Assembly: GCF_001894945.1 (NCBI RefSeq)
Contig: NZ_BCXE01000005.1
Coordinates: forward strand, 20,466 to 84,465
Reading direction: 5' to 3'
Length of the DNA: 64,000 nucleotides
Source of the DNA: Rhodococcus ruber NBRC 15591
Lineage (GTDB): Bacteria > Actinomycetota > Actinomycetes > Mycobacteriales > Mycobacteriaceae
Part shown: positions 17,607 through 26,583 of the stretch, piece after piece
How positions within the stretch are numbered: position 1 is the first letter of the stretch
How the letters are laid out: the number at the start of each line of letters is the position of its first letter
Notes under the pieces: model-generated
Database searches by the model: none
Seen by the model: the letters and a program-made list of their open reading frames with translations, nothing else
What the model was told of the DNA's origin: nothing
Program-made: the position numbers and the translations under genes

Positions 17607-17643
17607 CCGCGCCGCCGGCTGCGGAAGGCAGCCGGCGGCGCGG
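17607..17643 (-). terminator. perfect 16-bp terminator hairpin after the amino-acid permease
   Basis: CCGCGCCGCCGGCTGC (17607-17622) pairs exactly with 17628-17643 around a 5-base GGAAG loop. It lies 10 bases past the permease stop at the end of the hydantoin-type gene set. Confidence 0.85.
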
Positions 17644-17652
17644 AGCGGATCG

Positions 17653-19122
17653 TCAGGGGGCCGGATCGCCCGAGGCGGCGGGCTGCGGCGCCGCCGCGAC
17701 GTGCATCGCCCGGGCCAGTGCCGCCTCCTCGGGCGCAGCGGTCCGTGCGGCACCACGCCGGCGCAGGTACCGGGTCTTGAGGTGGTACGCGGCGACGATG
17801 ACGGCGAGCGCGATCAGCGACTGCACCAGTTCGGCGCGGGCGCCGGTGAACCACATGCCGACGAGGATCGCGACGATGACGGCCGTGACGACGACGGGCA
17901 GGACGGGGTAGAGCCACACCCGGAACTGCAGGATCTCGGGCGACGTGCGTTCCCAGCGGCGGCGCAGCACCAGTTCGGACAGGCAGATCATGATGTACAC
18001 GAACAGGCAGATCGCACCGGACGACGTGACCAGGTACAGGAAGATGGTGTCGGGCCAGACGTAGGCGGCGACGATGCACACGTATCCGACGAACGTGCAC
18101 GACAGCACGCCCTTCAGCGGGACACCGCGGGAGTTGACGGCCGTCATCCAGGCGGGGGCGTCGCGGTGGGCACCGAGCACGAACAGCATGCGCGACGCGG
18201 TGTAGAGCCCCGAGTTCAGGCACGAGAGCACGGCGACCAGCACCACGAAGTTGAGGATCTCGGCCGCGCCGGGGATACCCAGGACCTCGAGGGCGGACAC
18301 GAACGGGGATTCGCCGACGACGTAGCTGTCCCACGGCAGCATGGTGACGAGCAGGAACGTCGCGCCGACGAAGAACGCGAGGATCCGGAACACGACGGTA
18401 CTGGTGGCGCGGCGGATCGCCGCGGCCGGCTCCTTCGACTCCGCCGCGGCGATCGTGACCAGCTCGGCTCCCGTCATCGAGAAGATGACGGCGACCACTC
18501 CGACCAGGACAGGGGTGAAGCCGTTCGGCAGGAAGCCGCCGTGGGCGGTCAGGTTTACGAACGACAGGTCGGCCCCCGGCCAGACGCCCAGCACGTAGAG
18601 ACCGGCCAGGACGAGGAACGCGATGATCACCGCGACCTTGATTCCGGCGAACCAGTACTCGGCCTCACCGAAGTTGCCGACCGACAACAGGTTCACCACG
18701 GTCATGATCAACAGCAGGCCGGCCGCCATCAGCCACAACGGAACACCGGGGAGCCAGCGGCCGAGCAGGGTGGCCCCGACCACGGCCTCGATTCCGACGA
18801 CGACCACCCAGAAGTACCAGAACAGCCAGCCGGTGGCGAAGCCCGCCCAGTTGCCCATAGCGTCGCGGGCGTACTCGGTGAACGAGCCGGTGCAGGGCTT
18901 GGCGACGGCCATCTCCCCGAGCATGCGCATGACCAGGAAGACGATGAGTCCGCAGATCAGGCAGGTGAGGATCGCGCCGGGGCCGGCCTGGCCGATGATC
19001 GCGCTGATGCCCACGAAGAATCCCGCGCCGATCACCCCGCCCATGGACAGCATGGTGAGATGACGCCTCTTCAGCGCGTGACCCAGGGTGTCGGACCTTT
19101 CGGCCGGTGAATCGGTGTGCAC
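17653..19122 (-). CDS. amino-acid permease (APC superfamily, AAT family)
   Basis: A 489-residue integral membrane transporter with about 12 helices. The family signature is in helix 1 (MLSMGGVIGAGFFVGISAII) and FTEYARDAMGNWAGF follows. GTG 19122 is preferred, with AAGGGAG 5 bases upstream; much longer readings in this frame run through the neighbouring permease gene. It lies downstream of hyuA-hyuB-NCS1 on the same strand but after a 170-base gap with its own inverted repeat. It may take up an amino acid released from hydantoin-type substrates, or be an independent GABA/aromatic permease. Confidence 0.85.
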   Translation of the reverse strand: MHTDSPAERSDTLGHALKRRHLTMLSMGGVIGAGFFVGISAIIGQAGPGAILTCLICGLIVFLVMRMLGEMAVAKPCTGSFTEYARDAMGNWAGFATGWLFWYFWVVVVGIEAVVGATLLGRWLPGVPLWLMAAGLLLIMTVVNLLSVGNFGEAEYWFAGIKVAVIIAFLVLAGLYVLGVWPGADLSFVNLTAHGGFLPNGFTPVLVGVVAVIFSMTGAELVTIAAAESKEPAAAIRRATSTVVFRILAFFVGATFLLVTMLPWDSYVVGESPFVSALEVLGIPGAAEILNFVVLVAVLSCLNSGLYTASRMLFVLGAHRDAPAWMTAVNSRGVPLKGVLSCTFVGYVCIVAAYVWPDTIFLYLVTSSGAICLFVYIMICLSELVLRRRWERTSPEILQFRVWLYPVLPVVVTAVIVAILVGMWFTGARAELVQSLIALAVIVAAYHLKTRYLRRRGAARTAAPEEAALARAMHVAAAPQPAASGDPAP

Positions 19123-19219
19123 GGCACTCCCTTCGAGACCTGGTGTGCGGCGCCGTGGGGTGCCGGTTCCGGCGTCCCGGCGGCGCTGTCGCTCGGATGG
19201 GAGAACCCTACGACCGCGA

Positions 19220-19263
19220 TGTGACCCACGACATGTCCGTGATGTACACAATCGTGAGTCACA
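19220..19263. promoter_or_regulatory. 12-bp inverted repeat upstream of the APC permease
   Basis: TGTGACCCACGA (19220-19231) and TCGTGAGTCACA (19252-19263) match at 11 of 12 positions as an inverted repeat with a 20-base spacer. It lies about 100-140 bases ahead of the permease start, in a patch of lower GC. Likely an operator or separate promoter region; the regulator is unknown. Confidence 0.45.
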
Positions 19264-19292
19264 CCCGCCGTCGGGGCGATTGTCCGTCGGAT

Positions 19293-20696
19293 TCAGACCG
19301 GTTGCGCCTCGTCCGGCGCCGCCTCGGGTGCCTGCGACGTTTCGGGCTTCTGCGACGTTTCGGGTCCCTGCGGCGTTTCGGGTCCCTGCGCCGCCTCGGG
19401 TTCCGAGGGCGCACGATCCGTCGGGGTGAGCAGCACGTAGCTGCCCGCGGCCAGCAGCACCGTCACCACCGGGGCGAGCTGCGCCCACGTCGTGCTGACC
19501 TCCTGCACGGTGAGCACGATGCCCGCGACGGAGGAGATCAGCCACGCCAGCGCCCCGCCGGACGCGGTACGGGGCATGATGCGCCCCCGATCGCGCAGCA
19601 CGTAGACCACCGCGATCGCCACCCACGCGGTGATGAGCACGCCCTGCCAGGCGAGGGCCTGCAGCAGGTATCCCAGCACGTCGGTGAGCATGAGCAGGTA
19701 GGCGAGCACCGCGGTGACCACCACCCACACCGGCCGGGGCACGTCGAGGCGCAGTGCCCGGTGGACGAACACCTGCAGGTTGGTGGAGGCGAGGTAGAAG
19801 TTGGCCGAGTTGATGCGGGTCTGGGACACGATGATCAGCAGCACGCCGGCGAAGCCGAGGGAGCCGACGACCGCCTCCACCACGCCGGTCTCGGTTCCGG
19901 CGATGTCCCAGGCGCCGAGGAGGTAGAGGCCGACGAGTCCGTTGACGCCGAAGGTCAGCGCGTAGAACACCCAGCCGAAGGTGACGGTGCCGTGGAAGCC
20001 GGCGTCGGCGCGGCGACCGAGCCGCGCGTAGTCGAAGGTGTACATCATCAGCACCCAGACGCCCATGTAGACGAGGTAGGCGGTGAGCCAGCCCGGAAGC
20101 GGACCCGAGGCCACCGTGGCGGTGAGCCACCCGGTGGGGTAACCCTGCTGCACGGTCGCAGCCACCACGACGGCGACCATGCCGACGAGGTAGAACGGCA
20201 GCAGGATCCCGTTGAGCTTGTCGAGCCATGCGGCCACGCCCCCGATCACCACCGGGATCATGTACACCGTGCACAGCAGGTACCACAGCCGGATGTCGCC
20301 GCCGAAGTACTCCTGCAGCGCCACCGCGACGATGGAGCCTTCGAAGACCCCGTAGTAGAGCGCGGTGGCCGCGAACAGCGCCGGGGCGAGCAGCGAGCCG
20401 ACGGCGCCGAACATGCGCCGGGACAGCAGCTCGACGGACAGGCCGGTGTGGATCGCATAGCGGGAGAGCAGCAGATTGACGACGCCGAAGGTGGCGATGG
20501 AGGCGGCCATCCCGGCGAGGGTGGCCGGTACCCCGACCGCGCCGGCCGAGGCGACCGCGATGTAGAGCCAGAACATGGCGCTGAACATGGCCCACCAGGC
20601 CATCGTCAGCGACCAGCGGGACAGCCGGCCGGATTCGGGCACGCGATCGCGGTCCACGGGGGATTCGGGGGCGGAGTCGGTGAGGTGATCGGACAT
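19293..20696 (-). CDS. NCS1-family nucleobase/hydantoin permease
   Basis: A 467-residue purine-cytosine-permease-type transporter with about 12 hydrophobic segments (WWAMFSAMFWLYIAVASAGA near the start, and ISQTRINSANFYL-like text SQTRINSANFYLASTNLQVF near residue 285, a family landmark). The family includes allantoin, uracil and hydantoin importers. It lies just downstream of hyuB, so a hydantoin- or oxoproline-like substrate is likely. The last 40 residues are a hydrophilic tail of near-repeats (GPETPQ, GPETSQ, KPETSQ, APEAAP) from an 18-base DNA repeat. ATG 20696 is chosen over farther ones; GAGAGG lies upstream. Confidence 0.85.
   Translation of the reverse strand: MSDHLTDSAPESPVDRDRVPESGRLSRWSLTMAWWAMFSAMFWLYIAVASAGAVGVPATLAGMAASIATFGVVNLLLSRYAIHTGLSVELLSRRMFGAVGSLLAPALFAATALYYGVFEGSIVAVALQEYFGGDIRLWYLLCTVYMIPVVIGGVAAWLDKLNGILLPFYLVGMVAVVVAATVQQGYPTGWLTATVASGPLPGWLTAYLVYMGVWVLMMYTFDYARLGRRADAGFHGTVTFGWVFYALTFGVNGLVGLYLLGAWDIAGTETGVVEAVVGSLGFAGVLLIIVSQTRINSANFYLASTNLQVFVHRALRLDVPRPVWVVVTAVLAYLLMLTDVLGYLLQALAWQGVLITAWVAIAVVYVLRDRGRIMPRTASGGALAWLISSVAGIVLTVQEVSTTWAQLAPVVTVLLAAGSYVLLTPTDRAPSEPEAAQGPETPQGPETSQKPETSQAPEAAPDEAQPV
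19332..19403. repeat. four 18-base tandem repeats in the NCS1 permease gene
   Basis: Units begin at 19332, 19350, 19368 and 19386 (CTGCGACGTTTCGGGTCC and variants). They stay in frame and encode the six-residue repeats of the permease tail. Such arrays can gain or lose units without breaking the frame. Confidence 0.9.
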
Positions 20697-20780
20697 GGGG
20701 GTCGCCTCTCGAGGGGAGGGAATCCGAACCGGCGCAGGGGCGCTCGACCGCCCGCGGCACGGGAGGTTCGGCAAGGGGAG

Positions 20781-20816
20781 TCTTCGGGGAGGGGAGAGTC
20801 TTCGGGGAGGGGAGAG
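20781..20816. repeat. two exact 18-base purine-rich tandem repeats
   Basis: TCTTCGGGGAGGGGAGAG occurs at 20781-20798 and again at 20799-20816, with a third partial copy just before. It lies in the 167-base gap between hyuB and the NCS1 permease, downstream (in message terms) of the hyuB hairpin. Confidence 0.85.
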
Positions 20817-20827
20817 CGGGAAACCTC

Positions 20828-20857
20828 AGGCGGGGCAGCGGGATCGCTGCCCCGCCT
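20828..20857 (-). terminator. 12-bp hairpin directly after hyuB
   Basis: AGGCGGGGCAGC (20828-20839) pairs exactly with GCTGCCCCGCCT (20846-20857) across a 6-base loop, 6 bases past the hyuB stop. As two more transport genes follow on the same strand, it may be a partial terminator or a processing site that sets lower permease expression. Confidence 0.65.
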
Positions 20858-20863
20858 CACGCG

Positions 20864-22825
20864 TCAGGACCAGTGCGCGACGGAGCGGGTCCGCAGCAGG
20901 TCGCGGAACTGGGCGGTGGTGGTGGGCAGCAGCGCGCCGGTGCCCCAGTCGACGATCACGCCGTAACGGCGCACGAGGTCGAGCATGGACAGCTCCCCGC
21001 TGCGGTAGCGGGCGGCGACGGCTTCGGGGTCCTCGCCGAGCCAGCCCTCGCGCGATGCACGGATCTCCGTGCGGAGCCGATCGGTGGCGTCGTCGTCGAG
21101 CTCGTAGCGGTCGATCTCGGGGTCCACCGGCACGACGACGACGCCGTAGTCCAGGGCAGCGCGCTCGACGGAAACGTAGCCGTCGATCACGTCCTCGAGC
21201 ACGGCCTCCGGGTCCCGCTGCAGCGGATCCCCGTACCCCCCACCGCCCGCCGACGGCCGCTCGAACGAATCCCCGGACCGGACCGGCACATTCGAGAACA
21301 CGGACCCCAGGAAGCGCTCCTCGGGAGTGCCGCGGTTGAGCCAGACGCCGTGCGGGATGGACGGCAGACCACCCTCGATGCCCCACGTGACCGAGCGGGA
21401 ACGGTCACAGCAGTACGACATCACGCTGTTGTCGCTGTCGGTGAGGACGCCGCCCTTGGACAGGCCGCACCCACCGCGGTATTCGCCGGGCCCACCGGAA
21501 TCGGTGATGATGGCATGCTCGGTGGTGAGCACGGGCGTAAGGCGTTCCTGCCCCTCGCAGGGCTGCACGGCCAGACCGATGCCGAACACCGGTGCGGTGG
21601 CGCTCGATCCGTCCTTCGAGCTGCGGCCTCCCCAGCCGCCGGCCATCCAGTCGTACCACATGAAGAACGGCCGCTCCTCGGTGCGGGCGTCGCGCCCGCC
21701 GACGAGCAGGTACTCGAGGTTGAACGAGCAGGCGATGGCCCGGGAGGGCACGACCTTCGACCACAGTTCGAAGATCGCGTTCATGATCTTCTCGTAGGGG
21801 CCGGAGCAGAACCCGGTCACCGCGTGCGGCCAGCCGGCGTTGACGACGGTGCCTTCCGGCCCGAGGTCGGTGTGAATCGCGTTGTACAGGCCCGAGTTCA
21901 GCGGCACGTCGGGGAAGAAGGACTTGGTGCCCGCCACGATTCCGGAGAAGGCGGTGCCGTAGCCGCTGTTGAGGAAGCTGGCGACGGCGGGCGCACTGCC
22001 GGTCAGGTCGTAGCTGAGCTGGTCGCCCTCGATCGTCATGGTGACGCGGATCGGGACGAGGCCCTCGGGACGCGCCGGATCGGAGTCGAGGTAGTCCTCG
22101 GTGGTCCAGGTGCCGTCCGGCAGGTCGGCGACCCGGCTGCGCACGATGCGCTCGACGTAGTCCTGGACCTCGCGCATCGCATCGGTGACGGTGCCGCGAC
22201 CGTATTTGTCTACCAGCCGGTGGATTTCGCGTTCACACACGCCCGTCGCCTCGGCCTGGGCGTGCAGGTCGCCCATGCTGATCTCCGGCGACCGGGTGTT
22301 CGCGACGAGCAGTTTCGCGACGTCGGCGAGGAAGCGGCCCTCGTGCCACACCCGCACCGGGGTGATCCGCAGGCCCTCACCGAAGTGCTCGGTGGCGGTC
22401 ACGTCGAACGAGCCGGGGACGCTGCCGCCGATGTCGGCCCAGTGTCCCTTGTTCTGCGCGAAGGCGATGAGGACCCCGTCCGCGAAGATGGGCCGGATGA
22501 AGCTGACGTCGTTGAGGTGGGTGCCGCCCCTGTAGGGGTCGTTGACCATGAAGATGTCGCCGGGGTTGATGTCGGAGCCGAATTCCTCCAGCACGGCCTT
22601 GCACTGGAAGTGGAGGGTGCCGACGTGGACGGCGATGTCCTGGCTGCCCTGCATCACGGTGTTGCCCTCGGCGTCGCAGAGCGCGGAAGAGAAGTCCCGC
22701 GAGTAGATGACGAACGAGTAGCAGGTGCGCAGGATCTGCTCGGACATCAGGTCGACCGACGTGGCGAACGCGTTCTTGAGGACCTCGAACGTGACCGGAT
22801 CGAGGGTGGGGGAGGTGGTGGTCAT
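20864..22825 (-). CDS. hyuB: hydantoinase B / oxoprolinase-type subunit
   Basis: A 653-residue HyuB-family protein. Family stretches are VTFEVLKNAFATSVDLMSEQ at the start, SRDFSSALCDAEGN, MVNDPYRGGTHLNDV near residue 95, and GGGGYGDPLQRDPE toward the C-terminus. HyuB pairs with HyuA in ATP-dependent opening of hydantoin or 5-oxoproline rings. ATG 22825 overlaps the hyuA stop by one base (TGATG), so the subunits are translationally coupled. Acetone carboxylase is a relative, but its third subunit gene is absent here. The exact substrate is unknown. Confidence 0.88.
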   Translation of the reverse strand: MTTTSPTLDPVTFEVLKNAFATSVDLMSEQILRTCYSFVIYSRDFSSALCDAEGNTVMQGSQDIAVHVGTLHFQCKAVLEEFGSDINPGDIFMVNDPYRGGTHLNDVSFIRPIFADGVLIAFAQNKGHWADIGGSVPGSFDVTATEHFGEGLRITPVRVWHEGRFLADVAKLLVANTRSPEISMGDLHAQAEATGVCEREIHRLVDKYGRGTVTDAMREVQDYVERIVRSRVADLPDGTWTTEDYLDSDPARPEGLVPIRVTMTIEGDQLSYDLTGSAPAVASFLNSGYGTAFSGIVAGTKSFFPDVPLNSGLYNAIHTDLGPEGTVVNAGWPHAVTGFCSGPYEKIMNAIFELWSKVVPSRAIACSFNLEYLLVGGRDARTEERPFFMWYDWMAGGWGGRSSKDGSSATAPVFGIGLAVQPCEGQERLTPVLTTEHAIITDSGGPGEYRGGCGLSKGGVLTDSDNSVMSYCCDRSRSVTWGIEGGLPSIPHGVWLNRGTPEERFLGSVFSNVPVRSGDSFERPSAGGGGYGDPLQRDPEAVLEDVIDGYVSVERAALDYGVVVVPVDPEIDRYELDDDATDRLRTEIRASREGWLGEDPEAVAARYRSGELSMLDLVRRYGVIVDWGTGALLPTTTAQFRDLLRTRSVAHWS

Positions 22826-24879
22826 CAGGACTCCTGGATGTCGATGCGGATGTTCGCCCACTCGTCGATGGTGGCGGTGGTCCCCGGGGGGACGACGGTG
22901 GTGGAGTCGAGCTGGGTGATCACGGCAGGGCCGGGGATGCGCGTACCGAACTCCAGGGTGTCGCGGTCGAAGACGGGTGTGTCGAGCCGTCCGTGCGCCT
23001 CGTCGAAGTAGACGCTGCGCCGTTCCACTGGCACCGGCTCCGCGGTGGTGGGTTCGGAGGTGCGGGGGAAGTTCGGCTTCGGTGTGGTACCCACCGCGCG
23101 CAGGCCGATCTGGTAGATCTCCACAGGCGTGTCGTCGCGCCGGAACGAGTAGTCCCGCTCGTGCTCCTCGTGGAATCGTTCGACGGCCTCCGCGAGGAAG
23201 CCGGGACCGCTGCCGGCGGTGACGGTGAGCGACCGCCACTGTCCCGCGTAGCGCATGCTGATGTGACGGTCGAGGACCATCCGTTCGGGTGCGACCCCCT
23301 CGTGGCGCAGACGCTGCGTGCCCTCCTGCTCGAGGCGCAGGAACTCGCGTTCGAGTGCGGTCGTGTCGATCTCGTCGACGCGGCCCTGGAACATCGCCGA
23401 CAGGTCGTGGCGGATGTCGACGAGCAGGCAGCCCTGCGCCGAGGTGATGCCCGGATGGGGCGGCACCACGACGGTGGGAATGGACAGTTCCTTCGCGAGG
23501 GCCGCGCCGTGCAGGGCGCCCGCGCCGCCGCAGACGACGAGGACGAAGTCACGTGGATCGTAGCCCCGGCGAATCGACAACAGCCGCACCGCATCCGCCA
23601 TGTTCGCGTTGGCCACCTGGATGATGTTGCTCGCCGCCGTGTCGGCGTCGAGACCCAGCGGTCCGGCCACGCTCTGCTTGATCGCGTTCTCCGCGGCCGC
23701 CACGTCCAGGGTGAGTCCGCCGCCGATGAGGGCGGTGCCCAGGCGGCCGAGCAGCACGTTCGCGTCGGTGTTGGTCGGCTCGGTGCCGCCGCGCAGGTAG
23801 CAGGCCGGGCCGGGGGAGGCGCCGGCGGACTGCGGCCCGTTGCGCAGCGAGCCAGCCTCGTCGAGCCAGGCCAGGGAGCCGCCGCCCGCCCCGATGGTGA
23901 GCACCTCGATGCTGGGGAAGGAGATGGGGAAGCCGTACTCGACCTGCCACTGCTTGGTGGTGCGGACCTCACCGTCGTAGACGAGCGAGATGTCGGTGCT
24001 GGTGCCGCCCATGTCCAGGCCGATCGCGTTGGGGTATCCGCAGCGGGTCGCGATGTCCGCGACGGCGATCGCGCCGGCGGCGATGCCCGAGGCGGCCAGC
24101 CGGACGGGGTACTTCTCCACCATCGCGGGGGTCATGGAACCGCCGCCGGAATGGAGCAGGAGCAGGTCGCCGTCGTACCCGTCGGTGCGCAACTGCGCTT
24201 CGAGCCGGTTGACGTATCCGCTGACCAGCGGGGCGAGCACGGCGTTGGCGACGGTGGTGGAGGCGCGGTCGTACTCGAAGATCTCGGGGAGGATCTCGCT
24301 CGACGTCGAGACGGTGACGTCGGGCAGCTCGGCCTCGAGCAGGGCCCGTACACGCTGCTCGTGAGCGCTGTTGACGTAGCTGTTGATCAGGCACACCGCG
24401 ACGGTCTTGATGTCCTTGCGGCGCAGGATCCGGGCGATCTCGCGGACCTCGGTTTCGTCGAGCGGGGTGACGACCTCGCCGGCGTAGTCGATGCGTTCGG
24501 TGACCTCGTACCGGTCACGGCGGCGGATGTAGGGGGTGCCGACGTCGACGTACGTGTCCCACAGCTCGTCCTTGGTGCCGTCGCGGATCTCGAGCACGTC
24601 GCGGAACCCGCGGGTGGTGACCAGGGCGGCGGGCGGGAAGTTGCGGGTGATGAGCGCGTTGGTCGCGACGGTGGTGCCGTGGGAGAACAGGGTCACCTCG
24701 GTCAGGTCGATGCCCGCGGTGCGCACACCGTCGACCACGGCGCGCATGGGGTCGTCGGGGGTCGAGGGGACCTTCGCGATGCGGGTGGTCGATGCGCTCT
24801 CGTCGAAGATGCACACGTCCGTGAAAGTGCCGCCGACGTCCACGGCGACGCGCAGGTGGGGGTTGCGAGATGTGATCAT
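22825..24879 (-). CDS. hyuA: hydantoinase A / oxoprolinase-type subunit
   Basis: A 684-residue HyuA-family protein with an ASKHA-type nucleotide-binding fold. It has VAVDVGGTFTDVCIFDE at the N-terminus, SHGTTVATNALI near residue 66, GLDMGGTSTDISLVYDG near residue 290, and IGAGGGSLAWLD. These elements bind ATP and phosphorylate the ring carbonyl of hydantoin or oxoproline-like substrates. ATG 24879 is 7 bases after AGGAG; an in-frame ATG at 24885 is only one base from it. First gene of the set hyuA-hyuB-NCS1-APC and divergent from a PucR regulator. Confidence 0.88.
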   Translation of the reverse strand: MITSRNPHLRVAVDVGGTFTDVCIFDESASTTRIAKVPSTPDDPMRAVVDGVRTAGIDLTEVTLFSHGTTVATNALITRNFPPAALVTTRGFRDVLEIRDGTKDELWDTYVDVGTPYIRRRDRYEVTERIDYAGEVVTPLDETEVREIARILRRKDIKTVAVCLINSYVNSAHEQRVRALLEAELPDVTVSTSSEILPEIFEYDRASTTVANAVLAPLVSGYVNRLEAQLRTDGYDGDLLLLHSGGGSMTPAMVEKYPVRLAASGIAAGAIAVADIATRCGYPNAIGLDMGGTSTDISLVYDGEVRTTKQWQVEYGFPISFPSIEVLTIGAGGGSLAWLDEAGSLRNGPQSAGASPGPACYLRGGTEPTNTDANVLLGRLGTALIGGGLTLDVAAAENAIKQSVAGPLGLDADTAASNIIQVANANMADAVRLLSIRRGYDPRDFVLVVCGGAGALHGAALAKELSIPTVVVPPHPGITSAQGCLLVDIRHDLSAMFQGRVDEIDTTALEREFLRLEQEGTQRLRHEGVAPERMVLDRHISMRYAGQWRSLTVTAGSGPGFLAEAVERFHEEHERDYSFRRDDTPVEIYQIGLRAVGTTPKPNFPRTSEPTTAEPVPVERRSVYFDEAHGRLDTPVFDRDTLEFGTRIPGPAVITQLDSTTVVPPGTTATIDEWANIRIDIQES

Positions 24880-24935
24880 CGTCATACTCCTGAATCGGGT
24901 GGACTCAGTATTCGGCCTGGTCGACGCCTCATCAA

Positions 24936-24976
24936 TTGGAGAAAGTGAATCGAGTTCGGCGAATCGTTGGAGATTC
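24936..24976. promoter_or_regulatory. divergent control region with TTGGAGA/GAATCG repeats
   Basis: In the 116-base gap between hyuA and the PucR gene, TTGGAGA occurs at 24936-24942 and 24967-24973, 31 bases apart (about three helical turns). GAATCG occurs at 24947-24952 and 24961-24966, and GAATC-N6-GATTC forms an inverted repeat at 24961-24976. The patch is clearly AT-richer than its surroundings. Likely the operator for the adjacent PucR regulator. Confidence 0.5.
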
Positions 24977-24995
24977 TCACATCGGAGGGGGAAAG

Positions 24996-26555
24996 ATGTC
25001 GGGCATGCTTCCGGACCGTTTCCGGCTCGTCGACCTGCTGCTCGAACCCGATCTCGGGCTCCGGCTGGTGACCGACGCCGACCCGAACGTGGGAATCACC
25101 GGAGCGCACCCGATCGAGATCGAGAACCCGACCCGGTGGCTGCGGCCGGGGTCGATGATGCTCACCACCGGCTCGCGCTTTCCCAGCCTCGAGCACCCGC
25201 AGCAGGCCTGCCGCGAGCTGATCCGCGAACTCGTCGGTTCGGGCATCACCGCACTCGGGTACGGCGTGGGAGTGATCACCGGCGACATTCCCCGGTCCCT
25301 GCTCGACGAGGCCGAACGCCACCGGTTCGCCGTGGTGGCGATCCCGCCGGAGCTGCCGTTCATGGAGGTGGTCGGACGCGTCAATGCGGCAGTGCAGGCG
25401 CAGGACTCGATGCTGCTGCGACGTACGCTGCAGATGCAGAACCACCTGCTCGAGGCGATGACCGCCGAGTCCCCCGAGGCCGACCTCGTGGCCCGTCTCA
25501 CCGGACTGCTCCGCAGCAGCGTGGTTCTCTACAACGAGGTCGGCGACGTCGTGGCCTCGGCCGGCGGCGCGCCCGTGCACCTGATCCGCAATCAGTTGCG
25601 CGGCCGGGACGGGCGGCTGCTGTTCCGGGTGGGCCGCTGGTCGGTGAGCGCGCACTCGATCTCGCCGGGCGACCAGCACTACTGGCTGGCCCTCGCGTCC
25701 AAGAGCAACGAACTCGCCGACCCGCTCACCGCACCCGCGGTCGAGGTGTCGCTGCGGCTGCTCAACACGATCGAACGCACCCGCCAGCGCGCCACCGTCG
25801 AGAACCGTGCGCGGCACGCCGCACTGGTGCGGGCACTGGCGTCGGGCGATCCGGCCGATGCCGACACCGTCCTGGACCAGCTCGAGATGCTCCGGTTCGG
25901 CCCCGAGCCCGACATGCGGATGCTGGTCCTGTCCGCCGCCCCCGACTACGACAACCGCCGATGGGTGTTCCGGGCGAACTCACTGCTCGACGCCGTCGAG
26001 TCGGACGTGTCCGGTCTGGCCCGCGACATCGGGCTGACCCTGCTGCTCGCCCGCGGCGACGGCGGCCTGATCGGAGTGGTCCCGGCCCGGGCCGAGGCCT
26101 TCGAGTCGTGGTCCCACAACCTCCCGCAGGGATTGACGTGCGGCTCGAGCGAGCCGTTCACCGATCCCACGCGCGGGCCCGGCAAACTGCGGGAGGCGCG
26201 CTGGGCACGACGGTCCGCCGAGCGGCTCGGCAGGACCACCCAGCGCTTCGAGGACGTGAGCCTCGCCGACTGGCTGCTGGCGGGCCGCGACCCGGAGCAG
26301 GCCCTCGGGCGCGCCACCGCGGTGCTGGGTCCCCTGCTCGACGGCCACGACGACCTGGTCGATTTCCTCGTGCTGCACCTGGCCCGGGACCTGGACGTGG
26401 GACGCACGGCACGGGAGCTGAATCTGCACCCGAACACCGTGCGGCACCGGGTGAAACGCGTCGAGGACCTGCTGGGCCGGTCCCTGCGCTCCCCGCGGGA
26501 CGTCACCGACCTCCACCTGGCCCTCGAAGTCCTCGCCGAACGCCCCACCTCATAG
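24996..26555 (+). CDS. PucR-family transcriptional regulator
   Basis: A 519-residue regulator. Residues about 8-130 are the N-terminal PucR sensory domain (DPNVGITGAHPIEIENPTRWLRPG-like text, with the MLTTGSRF turn), the middle is GGDEF-like, and the C-terminal helix-turn-helix is VGRTARELNLHPNTVRHRVKRV near residue 480. PucR activates purine catabolism in Bacillus; relatives control ureide and hydantoin use. ATG 24996 has GGAGGGG 6 bases upstream. Divergent from hyuA and probably its regulator. The next gene starts 28 bases downstream and is a paralogue. Confidence 0.88.
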   Translation: MSGMLPDRFRLVDLLLEPDLGLRLVTDADPNVGITGAHPIEIENPTRWLRPGSMMLTTGSRFPSLEHPQQACRELIRELVGSGITALGYGVGVITGDIPRSLLDEAERHRFAVVAIPPELPFMEVVGRVNAAVQAQDSMLLRRTLQMQNHLLEAMTAESPEADLVARLTGLLRSSVVLYNEVGDVVASAGGAPVHLIRNQLRGRDGRLLFRVGRWSVSAHSISPGDQHYWLALASKSNELADPLTAPAVEVSLRLLNTIERTRQRATVENRARHAALVRALASGDPADADTVLDQLEMLRFGPEPDMRMLVLSAAPDYDNRRWVFRANSLLDAVESDVSGLARDIGLTLLLARGDGGLIGVVPARAEAFESWSHNLPQGLTCGSSEPFTDPTRGPGKLREARWARRSAERLGRTTQRFEDVSLADWLLAGRDPEQALGRATAVLGPLLDGHDDLVDFLVLHLARDLDVGRTARELNLHPNTVRHRVKRVEDLLGRSLRSPRDVTDLHLALEVLAERPTS

Positions 26556-26583
26556 TCGCCCCGTGTGCGGAAGGATCGTCGTC

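Noticed and set aside
17653..20760. A 1035-codon reading joining the APC permease to upstream sequence
   Set aside because: The N-terminal half is a shifted translation of the NCS1 permease gene; the real start GTG 19122 has a good ribosome site and begins the conserved permease.
20864..24879. HyuA/HyuB as acetone carboxylase for acetone from propane
   Set aside because: Acetone carboxylase subunits are relatives, but the small third subunit gene is absent, HyuB is shorter than that alpha subunit, and the NCS1 permease and PucR neighbours point to ring compounds.
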